Assembly: GCA_949361645.1 (NCBI GenBank)
Contig: OX442415.1
Span: forward strand, 31,057,192-31,121,191
DNA length: 64,000 bases
Direction: 5' to 3'
Source of the DNA: Spongilla lacustris
Lineage: Eukaryota > Porifera > Demospongiae > Spongillida > Spongillidae
Position 1 is the stretch's first letter. Each line of letters opens with the position of its first letter. A model generated the notes under the pieces. It searched no databases and was not told the origin of the DNA. It saw nothing but the letters and a program-made list of their open reading frames with translations. A program made the position numbers and the translations under genes. Of this stretch, positions 46,601 through 58,392 are shown piece after piece.

Positions 46601-49600
46601 TGTGGTGACATGTACCCAGTGTACCAGTGTACCAGTGTCACTATTCACACCGTGCACAGAGTCTGTTGTGGTGACATGTACCCAGTGTACCAGTGTCACT
46701 ATTTACACCGTGCATAGAGTGTGTTGTGGTGTCATGTACCCAGTGTACCAGTGTCACTATTTACACTGGTCACAGAGTCTGTTGTGGTGACATGTACCCA
46801 GTGTACCAGTGTCACTATTTACACCGTGCCCAGAGTCTGTTGTGGTGACATGTACCCAGTGTACCAGTGTCACTATTTACACCGTGCACAGAGTCTGTTG
46901 TGGTGACATGTACCCAGTGTACCAGTGTCACTATTTACACCGTGCATAGAGTCTGTTGTGGTGTCATGTACCCAGTGTACCAGTGTCACTATTTACACTG
47001 GTCACAGAGTCTGTTGTGGTGACATGTACCCAGTGTACCAGTGTCACTATTTACACCGTGCACAGAGTCTGTTGTGGTGACATGTACCCAGTGTACCAGT
47101 GTACCAGTGTCACTATTCACACCGTGCACAGAGTCTGTTGTGGTGACATGTACCCAGTGTACCAGTGTCACTATTTACACCGTGCATAGAGTGTGTTGTG
47201 GTGTCATGTACCCAGTGTACCAGTGTCACTATTTACACTGGTCACAGAGTCTGTTGTGGTGACATGTACCCAGTGTACCAGTGTCACTATTTACACCGTG
47301 CCCAGAGTCTGTTGTGGTGACATGTACCCAGTGTACCAGTGTCACTATTTACACCGTGCACAGAGTCTGTTGTGGTGACATGTACCCAGTGTACCAGTGT
47401 CACTATTTACACCGTGCATAGAGTCTGTTGTGGTGTCATGTACCCAGTGTACCAGTGTCACTATTTACACTGGTCACAGAGTCTGTTGTGGTGACATGTA
47501 CCCAGTGTACCAGTGTCACTATTTACACCGTGCACAGAGTCTGTTGTGGTGATATGTACCCAGTGTACCTGTGTACTAGTGTCACTATTTACACCGTGCA
47601 TAGAGTCTGTTGTGGTGATATGTACCAGTGTACCAGTGTCACTATTTACACTGTGCACAGAGTCTGTTGTGGTGACATGTACCCAGTGTACCAGTGTCAC
47701 TATTTACACTGTGCACAGAGTCTGTTGTGGTGACATGTACCCAGTGTACCAGTGTACCAGTGTCACTATTTACACTGTGCACAGAGTCTGTTGTGGTGAC
47801 ATGTACCCAGTGTACCAGTGTACCAGTGTCACTATTTACACTGTGCACAGAGTCTGTTGTGGTGACATGTACCCAGTGTACCAGTGTACTAGTGTCACTA
47901 TTTACACCGTGCACAGAGTCTGTTGTGGTGACATGTACCCAGTGTACCAGTGTACTAGTTACACTATTTACACCGTGCACAGAGTCTGTTGTGGTGACAT
48001 GTACCCAGTGTACCAGTGTACTAGTGTCACTATTTACACTGTGCACAGAGTCTGTTGTGGTGACATGTACCCAGTGTACCAGTGTACTAGTGTCACTATT
48101 TACACCGTGCACAGAGTCTGTTGTGGTGACATGTACCCAGTGTACCAGTGTCACTATTTACACCGTGCATAGAGTCTGTTGTGGTGACATTTACCCAGTG
48201 TACCAGTGTACCAGTGTCACTATTTACACCGTGCACAGAGTCTGTTGTGGTGACATGTACCCAGTGTACCAGTGTACCAGTGTCACTATTTACACCGTGC
48301 ACAGAGTCTGTTGTGGTGACATGTACCCAGTGTACCAGTGTCACTATTTACACCGTGCATAGAGTCTGTTGTGGTGACATGTACCCAGTGTACCAGTGTC
48401 ACTATTTACACTGTGCACAGAGTCTGTTGTGGTGACATGTACCCAGTGTACCAGTGTACCAGTGTCACTATTCACACCGTGCACAGAGTCTGTTGTGGTG
48501 ACATGTACCCAGTGTACCAGTGTACCAGTGTCACTATTTACACCGTGCACAGAGTCTGTTGTGGTGACATGTACCCAGTGTACCAGTGTCACTATTCACA
48601 CCGTGCACAGAGTCTGTTGTGGTGACATGTACCCAGTGTACCAGTGTCACTATTTACACCGTGCACAGAGTCTGTTGTGGTGACATGTACCCAGTGTACC
48701 AGTGTCACTATTCACACCGTGCACAGAGTCTGTTGTGGTGACATGTACCCAGTGTACCAGTGTATCTGTTGTGGTGACATGTACCCAGTGTACCAGTGTC
48801 ACTATTCACACCGTGCACAGAGTCTGTTGTGGTGACATGTACCGAGTGTACCAGTGTCACTATTTACACCGTGCACAGAGTCTGTTGTGGTGACATGTAC
48901 CCAGTGTACCAGTGTCGCTATTTACACCGTGCATAGAGTCTGTTGTGGTGTCATGTACCCAGTGTACCAGTGTCACTATTTACACTGGTCACAGAGTCTG
49001 TTGTGGTGACATGTACCCAGTGTACCAGTGTCACTATTCACACCGTGCACAGAGTCTGTTGTGGTGACATGTACCCAGTGTACCAGTGTCACTATTCACA
49101 CCGTGCACAGAGTCTGTTGTGGTGACATGTACCCAGTGTACCAGTGTCACTATTTACACCGTGCACAGAGTCTGTTGTGGTGACATGTACCCTGTGTACC
49201 AGTGTCACTATTTACACTGTGCACAGAGTCTGTTGTGGTGACATGTACCCAGTGTACCAGTGTACCAGTGTCACTATTCACACCGTGCACAGAGTCTGTT
49301 GTGGTGACATGTTCCCAGTGTACTAGTGTACCAGTGTCACTATTTACACCGTGCACAGAGTCTGTTGTGGTGACATGTACCCAGTGTACCAGTGTCACTA
49401 TTCACACCGTGCACAGAGTCTGTTGTGGTGACATGTACCCAGTGTACCAGTGTCACTATTTACACCGTGCACAGAGTCTGTTGTGGTGACATGTACCCTG
49501 TGTACCAGTGTCACTATTCACACCGTGCACCGAGTCTGTTGTGGTGACATGTACCCAGTGTACCAGTGTCACTATTTACACCGTGCACAGAGTCTGTTGT

Positions 49601-50035
49601 GGTGACATGTACCCTGTGTACCAGTGTCACTATTTACACTGTGCACAGAGTCTGTTGTGGTGACATGTACCCAGTGTACCAGTGTACCAGTGTCACTATT
49701 CACACCGTGCACAGAGTCTGTTGTGGTGACATGTACCCAGTGTACCAGTGTCACTATTTACACCGTGCACAGAGTCTGTTGTGGTGACATGTACCCAGTG
49801 TACCAGTGTCACTATTCACACCGTGCACAGAGTCTGTTGTGGTGACATGTACCCAGTGTACCAGTGTCACTATTCACACCGTGCACAGAGTCTGTTGTGG
49901 TGACATGTACCCAGTGTACCAGTGTCACTATTTACACCGTGCACAGAGTCTGTTGTGGTGACATGTACCCTGTGTACCAGTGTCACTATTCACACCGTGC
50001 ACAGAGTCTGTTGTGGTGACATGTACCCAGTGTAC
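43655..50035 (+). repeat. 58-bp satellite, FB3 left arm
   Basis: Unit contains CCAGTGTCACTATTTACACC, GTGCACAGAGTCTGTTGTGG and TGACATGTACCCAGTGTA, with 12-bp extra GTACCAGTGTAC insertions in many copies. Roughly 100 copies. Longer periods are superimposed: a 130-bp dimer at 43922-44820 and a 1,567-bp block copied once (for example 44822 repeats at 46389, 45861 at 47428). Long open frames on both strands are repeat artefacts. Confidence 0.95.
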
Positions 50036-50914
50036 AAGTGTACATGTGCATGTACCTGTGTCACTAGTTTGAAGTGACGACATGTTACATGTACCACAAC
50101 AGACTTAGTGCACAGTGTGAACAGTAACACTGGTATATGTCACTCCAGTCCTCCCTCTTGTCCACTCCACTCCTCTGTCAGTGTCACCATTACATGTATT
50201 ATTATCTGCTGGTTAAAGTTGTTCTTCATTTGTACTTGTACATGTGTATTCATCTGCAAATGAACTTAAAAGGTTCTTTTAAGAACTTCCACATGTGTGT
50301 GGAATTTACATGTACTATTACAAATGATGTCACCTTTGTTCTGCACTACCTTGGTTCAGTTGGTTGACGACAATTGATTTGTCCATGCTACATGTACATA
50401 TATGTCTCATAATGGTGCAGAGGTATAAGGTTTTGTTTTCTATCCTCCCATGTGTTTAACATGGCCTAAGAGTAATAAGGATTCCTTGGTTCACATTTGT
50501 TTACTTTGATAAGCTAATTAAGCACTGCATATCTTGATGAGCTACACCCAGTCACTTACCCTGTGGTTGTATTGCACCAGCATCAAAGGAGTTTACATTT
50601 TCCTTAGGTTGTTTTTGTTGCATGAAATTCATTTTTACTACTCATGGCTAGACTATTGTTGAACGCATATTTAAAGAGGGATAGTACAATGTACATGTGT
50701 GTAGATAGAATGTATCTGATGCTCAATGTAATGATCTAAGGTAGTAGGTAAGGCTGCAATGACTTTAGCTAATGTAACTTAGTGTTTTTGTGATTTTTTT
50801 GTATTACATGTACAGTCATTTCAAGAGTACTGTCTTCACTATGCATCCATCTTCACTGTATATATGTATATCTGAAGATCATTACTTTAAATCTGAATGG
50901 TTTATTATAATAAT
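50036..50914. other. Inner left arm and flank of the FB3 loop
   Basis: Up to about 50370 the sequence mirrors 53755-53885 (for example AAATGATGTCACCTTTGTTCTGCACTAC versus its complement at 53763; shared CTTTTAAGAAC-like stretch). Beyond that it is AT-rich and single-copy, with no supported ORF. Confidence 0.6.
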
Positions 50915-51490
50915 TCACTTTGGTGCCATAATCCGTTCACATTCCTGTGTGTCAGGGAAACTTATGTCCCAAATGCGAGGGTCACTGTCTGGTGGTAGAT
51001 GAAGATGTTTATGCCTGCACGTGCTTCTTATATGTTCCCTTGTATCCTTATGGATACCACCAACTCCACATGCAAACCACTGCATGGAATAAGTGTATAC
51101 AATGTACATGTAACTCAAGAAATGCACCTTACTTTGTAGTCATGTGTACCACCTTTCGGTTTTCATCTTTTAATATGACCTCGTCTTCCAGATCCATCTC
51201 CTCCACTTTGGTCACCTCTGGGTCACATTCGTCATCACTGTCTGTGACGAGCTCTTCTGGCGATCTGGCCTGCGTGGGACACTCACTATAGGAATACTGT
51301 ACATAATGGTACAAAACTATATCAGTGACCTTTGGATGTACATGTACATGTAAAGGTGTTGATTCCAGTACAGTTGTCTTAGTGACCAACATGCAGGATA
51401 TCATGTGTATGCCAATTAAATGCTGTTTTTGTTACTTACCGACAAAACAGCTGTTGCTTCCTTAGGCTTTGCACCGTGTATTGTTTCCAT
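50915..51490 (-). CDS. Three-exon gene in the FB3 loop, 119-aa Cys/His-containing protein
   Basis: Spliced model on the minus strand: exon 1 51490-51440 (METIHGAKPKEATAVLS), exon 2 51296-51153 (48 codons, very acidic: VTDSDDECDPEVTKVEEMDL), exon 3 51079-50915 (54 codons plus stop). Both introns (143 and 73 bp) are GT-AG and phase 0; donor 1 is GTAAGT. All three frames stay open and the exon lengths are exact multiples of three, which is unlikely by chance. Exon 3 has CGVGG-x-H and TCRHKHLHLP, a possible small metal-binding segment, then SDPRIWDISFPDT. No family is recognised. Its position between the arms makes it cargo or an accessory gene of FB3. Confidence 0.6.
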
Positions 51491-52032
51491 GTTTTGCCTA
51501 TGCAAGAAACAAAATCCTATACATTTATTAAATATTAGTAAACTAAACTGAGCAATAATTGGGCTATTTTATCCTCCAGCTCTCCGTTTCTGCTCTTCTC
51601 TTTGAGTAGATCTTTCTTGAGGGCTAACGTTCCGATTGATGATCCAAGAATACATGGGCATACACAATGTAAATCAACTTACTCTCGTTTTCATGTTCTG
51701 CCTGCTCAATTGCTATCAAAGGTGCAGTTTAACTTCATTTAGTGTAGCGAACACACACATAACGGACACAGCTAGCTAGCGCGCTTTAGAAATTAGTTCT
51801 TACGTCGGCGATAATTTCCGGATGCTCATAGGCCTATATAAATTCAGATTGCTGTCACTCTCTGCATGTAACTACCGTACATGTAATTGCCAGCCGGTAA
51901 TACTTCAAATGGGAGCTTCGAATTCATCGTAAGACGTGCATGCAGTTTGTCTAAATTCAATTCGTATTAAACATGTACCTTTTATGTACATGTACATTTA
52001 GGAGTCAAACTCCTACCCCCTCTTCAAATGCA

Positions 52033-52407
52033 ATGGAACGATCGAATCAGAGCGATGCGACCGATCAAAGGTAATTTTGAAAAGTGTTTGATTTCCACAC
52101 GCGTACGCTATTGCGATAGTAGAGCCAGGCATAGTTTTGCCCAGGCGTTGCGCTGTCATGCAGTTACAATAATGCCGGTATTCAGTTGCGATGCTGCAAA
52201 GAGTATATGTGCATCTTTTACTACTAGTCGGTCTCGAGCGCGACAACGGCGTGGATGGGGAAGCCGCCGACGTCAAAGAGTAAGCGCACTTTCAATACCA
52301 CGTACGCAATATAGAATGCATTGTTAATTTCGTGTTATTATCGACAGAGATTTAGGCGAAATCGGCGAACCGAGCACCCCTCCCAAGTTGAGCATGCAAA
52401 CCAATAG
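52033..52407 (+). CDS. Candidate three-exon gene in the FB3 loop, 49-aa Arg-rich product
   Basis: Exon 1 52033-52070 (MERSNQSDATDQ, donor AAAG/GTAATT), exon 2 52228-52279 (acceptor CTACTAG, SRSRARQRRGWGSRRRQR, donor GTAAGC), exon 3 52348-52407 (acceptor TCGACAG, RFRRNRRTEHPSQ to a stop). Phases match at both joins. The product is almost a pure basic peptide, like a nucleic-acid-binding arm. It faces the 119-aa gene across 542 bp, so a shared divergent promoter is possible. Exon 3 could instead splice on toward the Trp/Pro/Arg-rich ORF at 53132, which has a similar RRGW-R composition. Confidence 0.35.
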
Positions 52408-52539
52408 CTTCATTATAATATAGGCTCTTTTCCTACTATGATAACAGCATGTACAATGTACATGTACTTCCTCCCATGGCCCAGCCAGCGGTCCAAGCTC
52501 CTCTCTACCAGCGGTCCAAGCTACTCCCCAGCCTGTGGT

Positions 52540-52790
52540 CCAAGCTATATGTACATGTACTACCCAGCCTGCAGTCCAAGCTACATGTACATGTACTACC
52601 CAGCCTGTAGTCCAAGCTACTACCCAGCCTGCAGTCCAAGCTACATGTACATGTACTACCCAGCCTGCAGTCCAAGCTACATGTACATGTACTACCCAGC
52701 CTGCAGTCCAAGCTACATGTACATGTACTACCCAGCCTGCAGTCCAAGCTACATGTACATGTACTACCCAGCCTGTGGTCCAAGCTACTC
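52540..52790 (+). repeat. Tandem repeat, about 36-bp unit, in the FB3 loop
   Basis: About seven copies of CCCAGCCTGCAGTCCAAGCT followed by ACATGTACATGTACTA; one copy lacks the second half. Frames through it (SPSYMYMYYPAC or QPAVQATCTCTT) stay open but have no family match. Confidence 0.9.
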
Positions 52791-52794
52791 CCTT

Positions 52795-53055
52795 GCCACT
52801 GGTCCAGGCTCCTCCCCTGCCGTCAAGCCTACCTCCTCCCCTGCCGTCAAGCCTACCTCCTCCCCTGCCGTCAGGCCTACCTCCTCCCCTGCCGTCAGGC
52901 CTACCTCCTCCCCTGCCGTCAAGCCTACCTCCTCCCCTGCCGTCAAGCCTACCTCCTCCCCTGCCGTCAAGCCTACCTCCTCCCCTGCTTGCAGGCCTAC
53001 CTCTTCCCCTGCCGTCAGGCCTACCTCCTCCCCTGCCGTCAGGCCTACATGTACC
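52795..53055 (+). repeat. Tandem repeat, 24-bp unit, in the FB3 loop
   Basis: About ten copies of CCTGCCGTCAAGCCTACCTC plus CTCC, with A/G variation. 24 is a multiple of three, so one frame encodes LPSSLPPP repeats and could be part of a proline-rich exon of the adjacent candidate gene. Confidence 0.9.
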
Positions 53056-53131
53056 TTCTTTCCTACCACAAAGTAATACATGTACACAACATCCTCAATT
53101 TATGTTTCTAACGTGAATTTGTTGCCAGCAG

Positions 53132-53355
53132 GTAACTATCAGCCACCACCATGGTGGACATATCCACCATGGTGGCTCTGTCAGCCCCAGAGTGCTCAGT
53201 CATGGAGATGCCAGACTGAATGGGAACAACCATGGAGTGAGCCTTTGACTCAGCCACAAAGGGGTGAGCAGCCAAGGAGAGGTTGGCGAAGGAGGAGGGG
53301 ACCCAGAAGGTTGGATCAGCTCCAGAACATTGAAGACACACCCTTAAATACATAG
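53132..53355 (+). CDS. Candidate terminal exon, Trp/Pro/Arg-rich protein in the FB3 loop
   Basis: After an acceptor-like GTTGCCAGCAG the frame reads NYQPPPWWTYPPWWLCQPQ, then a Gln/Trp stretch, then PRRGWRRRRGPRRLDQLQN to a stop at 53355. The composition is unlike random or repeat sequence, and the RRGW-R motif echoes the exon at 52228. The upstream part of the gene is not resolved, so the start given is the presumed acceptor, not a start codon. Confidence 0.3.
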
Positions 53356-53884
53356 CAGTGACAAAAACATCTGCACATCTACATGTACTATTGATCCAGC
53401 CATTTCATATCTTATTGCTATAATATCACCCAGCAATAGCAATTTTGACAATTCTTTTCCATGGAGGATAAGTACATGTACACATAAGCTGGGAAAATTC
53501 ATCAGAGTCACTTTTAAACATCCAACAATGTATGTACATGGTCCAATATTATAGTATTCATAGAACTTAGGTTTCTCTACATCTATCCACAACAACCTCC
53601 CCCTATTGTTATCATCCAAAATTCATACCATCTCATGCATTTAAAAAAAACAACAATGCATGTCCTACATGTAGGTAATCCTAAGCATCCTATACACTTT
53701 TATACAGTGGTCTACAAACACATTACCCAAATCCATTTACATGTATACATTCTGTTCATTTGTAGTGCAGAATAAAGGTGACATCATTTGTAATTGTAAA
53801 ATGCCACACAACTATGTGGCGAGTTCTTAGAAGAACCTTTTTTACAGAATCAACATGTACATGTATACCATAAAACAAAAACAC
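53356..53884. other. Right flank of the FB3 loop and inner right arm
   Basis: AT-rich with no supported gene; from about 53755 it mirrors the inner left arm near 50100-50350. Confidence 0.55.
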
Positions 53885-56800
53885 CAGACTCTGTGCACGG
53901 TGTAAATAGTGACACTGGTACACTGGGTACATGTCACCACAACAGACTCTATGCACGGTGTAAATAGTGACACTGGTACACTGGGTACATGTCACCACAA
54001 CAGACTCTGTGCACGGTGTAAATAGTGACACTGGTACACTGGGTACATGTCACCACAACAGACTCTATGCACGGTGTAAATAGTGACACTGGTACACTGG
54101 GTACATGTCACCACAACAGACTCTGTGCACGGTGTAAATAGTGACACTGGTACACTGGGTACATGTCACCACAACAGACTCTATGCACGGTGTAAATAGT
54201 GACACTGGTACACTGGGTACATGTCACCACAACAGACTCTGTGCACGGTGTAAATAGTGACACTGGTACACTGGGTACATGTCACCACAACAGACTCTGT
54301 GCACGGTGTAAATAGTGACACTGGTACACTGGGTACATGTCACCACAACAGACTCTGTGCACGGTGTAAATAGTGACACTGGTACACTGGGTACATGTCA
54401 CCACAACAGACTCTGTGCACGGTGTAAATAGTGACACTGGTACACTGGGTACATGTCACCACAACAGACTCTGTGCACGGTGTAAATAGTGACACTGGTA
54501 CACTGGGTACATGTCACCACAACAGACTCTGTGCACGGTGTAAATAGTGACACTGGTACACTGGGTACATGTCACCACAACAGACTCTGTGCACGGTGTA
54601 AATAGTGACACTGGTACGCTGGGTACATGTCACCACAACAGACTCTGTGCACGGTGTAAATAGTGACACTGGTACACTGGGTACATGTCACCACAACAGA
54701 CTCTGTGCACGGTGTAAATAGTGACACTGGTACGCTGGGTACATGTCACCACAACAGACTCTGTGCACGGTGTAAATAGTGACACTGGTACACTGGGTAC
54801 ATGTCACCACAACAGACTCTGTGCACGGTGTAAATAGTGACACTGGTACACTACATGGGTACATGTCACCACAACAGACTCTGTGCACGGTGTAAATAGT
54901 GAAACTGGTACACTGGGTACATGTCACCACAACAGACTGTGCACGGTGTAAATAGTGACACTGGTACACTGGGTACATGTCACCACAACAGACTCTGTGC
55001 ACGGTGTAAATAGTGACACTGGTACACTGGGTACATGTCACCACAACAGACTCTGTGCATGGTGTAAATAGTGACACTGGTACACTGGGTACATGTCACC
55101 ACAACAGACTCTGTGCACGGTGTAAATAGTGACACTGGTACACTGGGTACATGTCACCACAACAGACTCTGTGCATGGTGTAAATAGTGACACTGGTACA
55201 CTGGGTACATGTCACCACAACAGACTCTGTGCACGGTGTAAATAGTGACACTGGTACACTGGGTATATGTCACCACAACAGACTCTGTGCACGGTGTAAA
55301 TAGTGACACTGGTACACTGGTACACTGAGTACATGTCACCACAACAGACTGTGTGCACGGTGTAAACAGTGACACTGGTACACTGGGTACATGTCACCAC
55401 AACAGACTCTGTGCACGGTGTAAATAGTGACACTGGTACACTGGGTACATGTCACCACAACAGACTCTGTGCACGGTGTAAATAGTGACACTTGTACACT
55501 GGGTATATATCACCACAACAGACTCTGTGCACGGTGTAAATAGTGACACTAGTACACTGGGTACATGAACATGTCACCACAACAGACTCTGTGCACAGTG
55601 TAAATAGTGACACTGGTACACTGGGTACATGTCACCACAACAGACTCTGTGCACGGTGTAAATAGTGACACTGGTACACTGGGTACATGTACATGTACAT
55701 GTCACCACAACAGACCCTGTGCACAGTGTAAATAGTGACACTGGTACACTGGGTACATGTCACCACAACAGACTCTGTGCACGGTGTAAATAGTGACACT
55801 GGTACACTGGGTATATGTCACCACAACAGACTCTGTGCACGGTGTAAATAGTGAAACTGGTACACTGGTACACTGGGTACATGTCACCACAACAGACTGT
55901 GTGCACGGTGTAAATAGTGACACTGGTACACTGGGTACATGTCACCACAACAGACTCTGTGCACAGTGTAAATAGTGACACAGGTGCACTGGGTACATGT
56001 CACCACAACAGACTCTGTGCACGGTGTAAATAGTGACACAGGTACACTGGGTACATGTCACCACAACAGACTCTGTGCACGGTGTAAATAGTGACACTGG
56101 TACACTGGGTACATGTCAGCACAACAGACTCTGTGCACGGTGTAAATAGTGACACTTGTACACTGGGTATATATCACCACAACAGACTCTGTGCACGGTG
56201 TAAATAGTGACACTAGTACACTGGGTACATGAACATGTCACCACAACAGACTCTGTGCACAGTGTAAATAGTGACACTGGTACACTGGGTACATGTCACC
56301 ACAACAGACTCTGTGCACGGTGTAAATAGTGACACTGGTACACTGGGTACATGTACATGTACATGTCACCACAACAGACTCTGTGCACGGTGTAAATAGT
56401 GACACTGGTACACTGGGTACATGTCACCACAACAGACTCTGTGCACGATGTAAATAGTGACACTGGTACACTGGGTACATGTCACCACAACAGACTCTGT
56501 GCACGGTGTAAATAGTGACACTGGTACACTGGGTACATGTCACCACAACAGACTCTATGCACGGTGTAAATAGTGACACTGGTACACTGGGTACATGTCA
56601 CCACAACAGAATCTGTGACCAGTGTAAATAGTGACACTGGTACACTGGGTACATGTCACCACAACAGACTGTGCACGGTGTAAATAGTGACACTGGTACA
56701 CTGGGTACATGTCACCACAACAGACTCTGTGCACGGTGTAAATAGTGACACTGGTACACTGGGTACATGTCACCACAACAGACTCTATGCACGGTGTAAA

Positions 56801-58265
56801 TAGTGACACTGGTACACTGGGTACATGTCACCACAACAGACTCTGTGACCAGTGTAAATAGTGACACTGGTACACTGGGTACATGTCACCACAACAGACT
56901 GTGCACGGTGTAAATAGTGACACTGGTACACTGGGTACATGTCACCACAACAGACTCTGTGCATGGTGTAAATAGTGACACTGGTACACTGGGTACATGT
57001 CACCACAACAGACTCTGTGCACGGTGTAAATAGTGACACTGGTACACTGGTACACTGGGTACATGTCACCACAACAGACTCTGTGCACAGTGTAAATAGT
57101 GACACTGGTACACTGGTACACTGGGTACATGTCACCACAACAGACTCTATGCACGGTGTAAATAGTGACACTGGTACACTGGTACACTAGGTACATGTCA
57201 CCACAACAGACTCTGTGCACGGTGTAAATAGTGACACTGGTACACTGGGTACATGTCACCACAACAGACTCTGTGCACGATGTAAATAGTGACACTGGTA
57301 CACTGGTACACTCGGTACATGTCACCACAACAGACTCTGTGCACAGTGTAAATAGTGACACTGGTACACTGGTACACTAGGTACATGTCACCACAACAGA
57401 CTCTGTGCACGGTGTAAATAGTGACACTGGTACACTGGGTACATGTACATGTACATGTCACCACAACAGACTCTGTGCATGGTGTAAATAGTGACACTGG
57501 TACACTGGGTACATGTCACCACAACAGACTCTGTGCACGGTGTAAATAGTGACACTGGTACACTGGGTACATGTCACCACAACAGACTGTGTGCAGGGTG
57601 TAAATAGTGACACTGGTACACTTTTACACTGGGTACATGTCACCACAACAGACTCTGTGCACGGTGTAAATAGTGACACTGGTACACTGGGTACATGTCA
57701 CCACAACAGACTCTATGCACGGTGTAAATAGTGACACTGGTACACTGGGTACATGTCACCACAACAGATTCTGTGCACGGTGTAAATAGTGACACTGGTA
57801 CACTGGGTACATGTCACCACAACAGACTGTGTGCAGGATGTAAATAGTGACACTGGTACACTTTTACACTGGGTACATGTCACCACAACAGACTCTGTGC
57901 ACGGTGTAAATAGTGACACTGGTACACTGGGTACATGTCACCACAACAGACTCTGTGCACGGTGTAAATAGTGACACTGGTACACTGCAGCGTACATGTC
58001 ACCACAACAGACTCTGTGCACAGTGTAAATAGTGACACTGGTACACTGGGTACATGTCACCACAACAGACTCTGTGCACGGTGTAAATAGTGACACTGGT
58101 ACACTGCAGCGTACATGTCACCACAACAGACTCTATGCACGGTGTAAATAGTGACACTGGTACACTGGGTACATGTCACCACAACAGACTCTGTGCACAG
58201 TGTAAATAGTGACACTGGTACACTGGGACTCTGTGCACGGTGTAAATAGTGACACTGGTACACTG
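53885..58265 (-). repeat. 58-bp satellite, FB3 right arm
   Basis: Reverse complement of the 43655-50035 array, roughly 75 copies, with the same unit but different variants (for example the TACATGTACATGTACATGTC insert at several places). The first dozen units near 53890-54800 are almost identical, suggesting recent expansion. Confidence 0.95.
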
Positions 58266-58392
58266 GTGTACATGTGTGTGGTGACACCAATTTTTGAACA
58301 TGGTGATGATGTAACAGATATAGAAACACAGAGCACCTCACCATGTGTGATGAACATGGATCCAGGAGGAGGAGGTCCCTTTAGATTGCTAG

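Noticed and set aside
43575..49845. Numerous ORFs with CTQCTSVTIYTVHRVCCGDMY repeats
   Set aside because: Translations of the 58-bp satellite; they end wherever a unit variant changes frame.
50947..51291. Plus-strand zinc-ribbon-like ORF with CPKCEGHC
   Set aside because: It overlaps the minus-strand three-exon gene, whose exact phases and splice sites are better support; the Cys pattern is probably a shadow.
43655..58265. CRISPR-like array
   Set aside because: Units are contiguous without unique spacers and the context is eukaryotic transposon.
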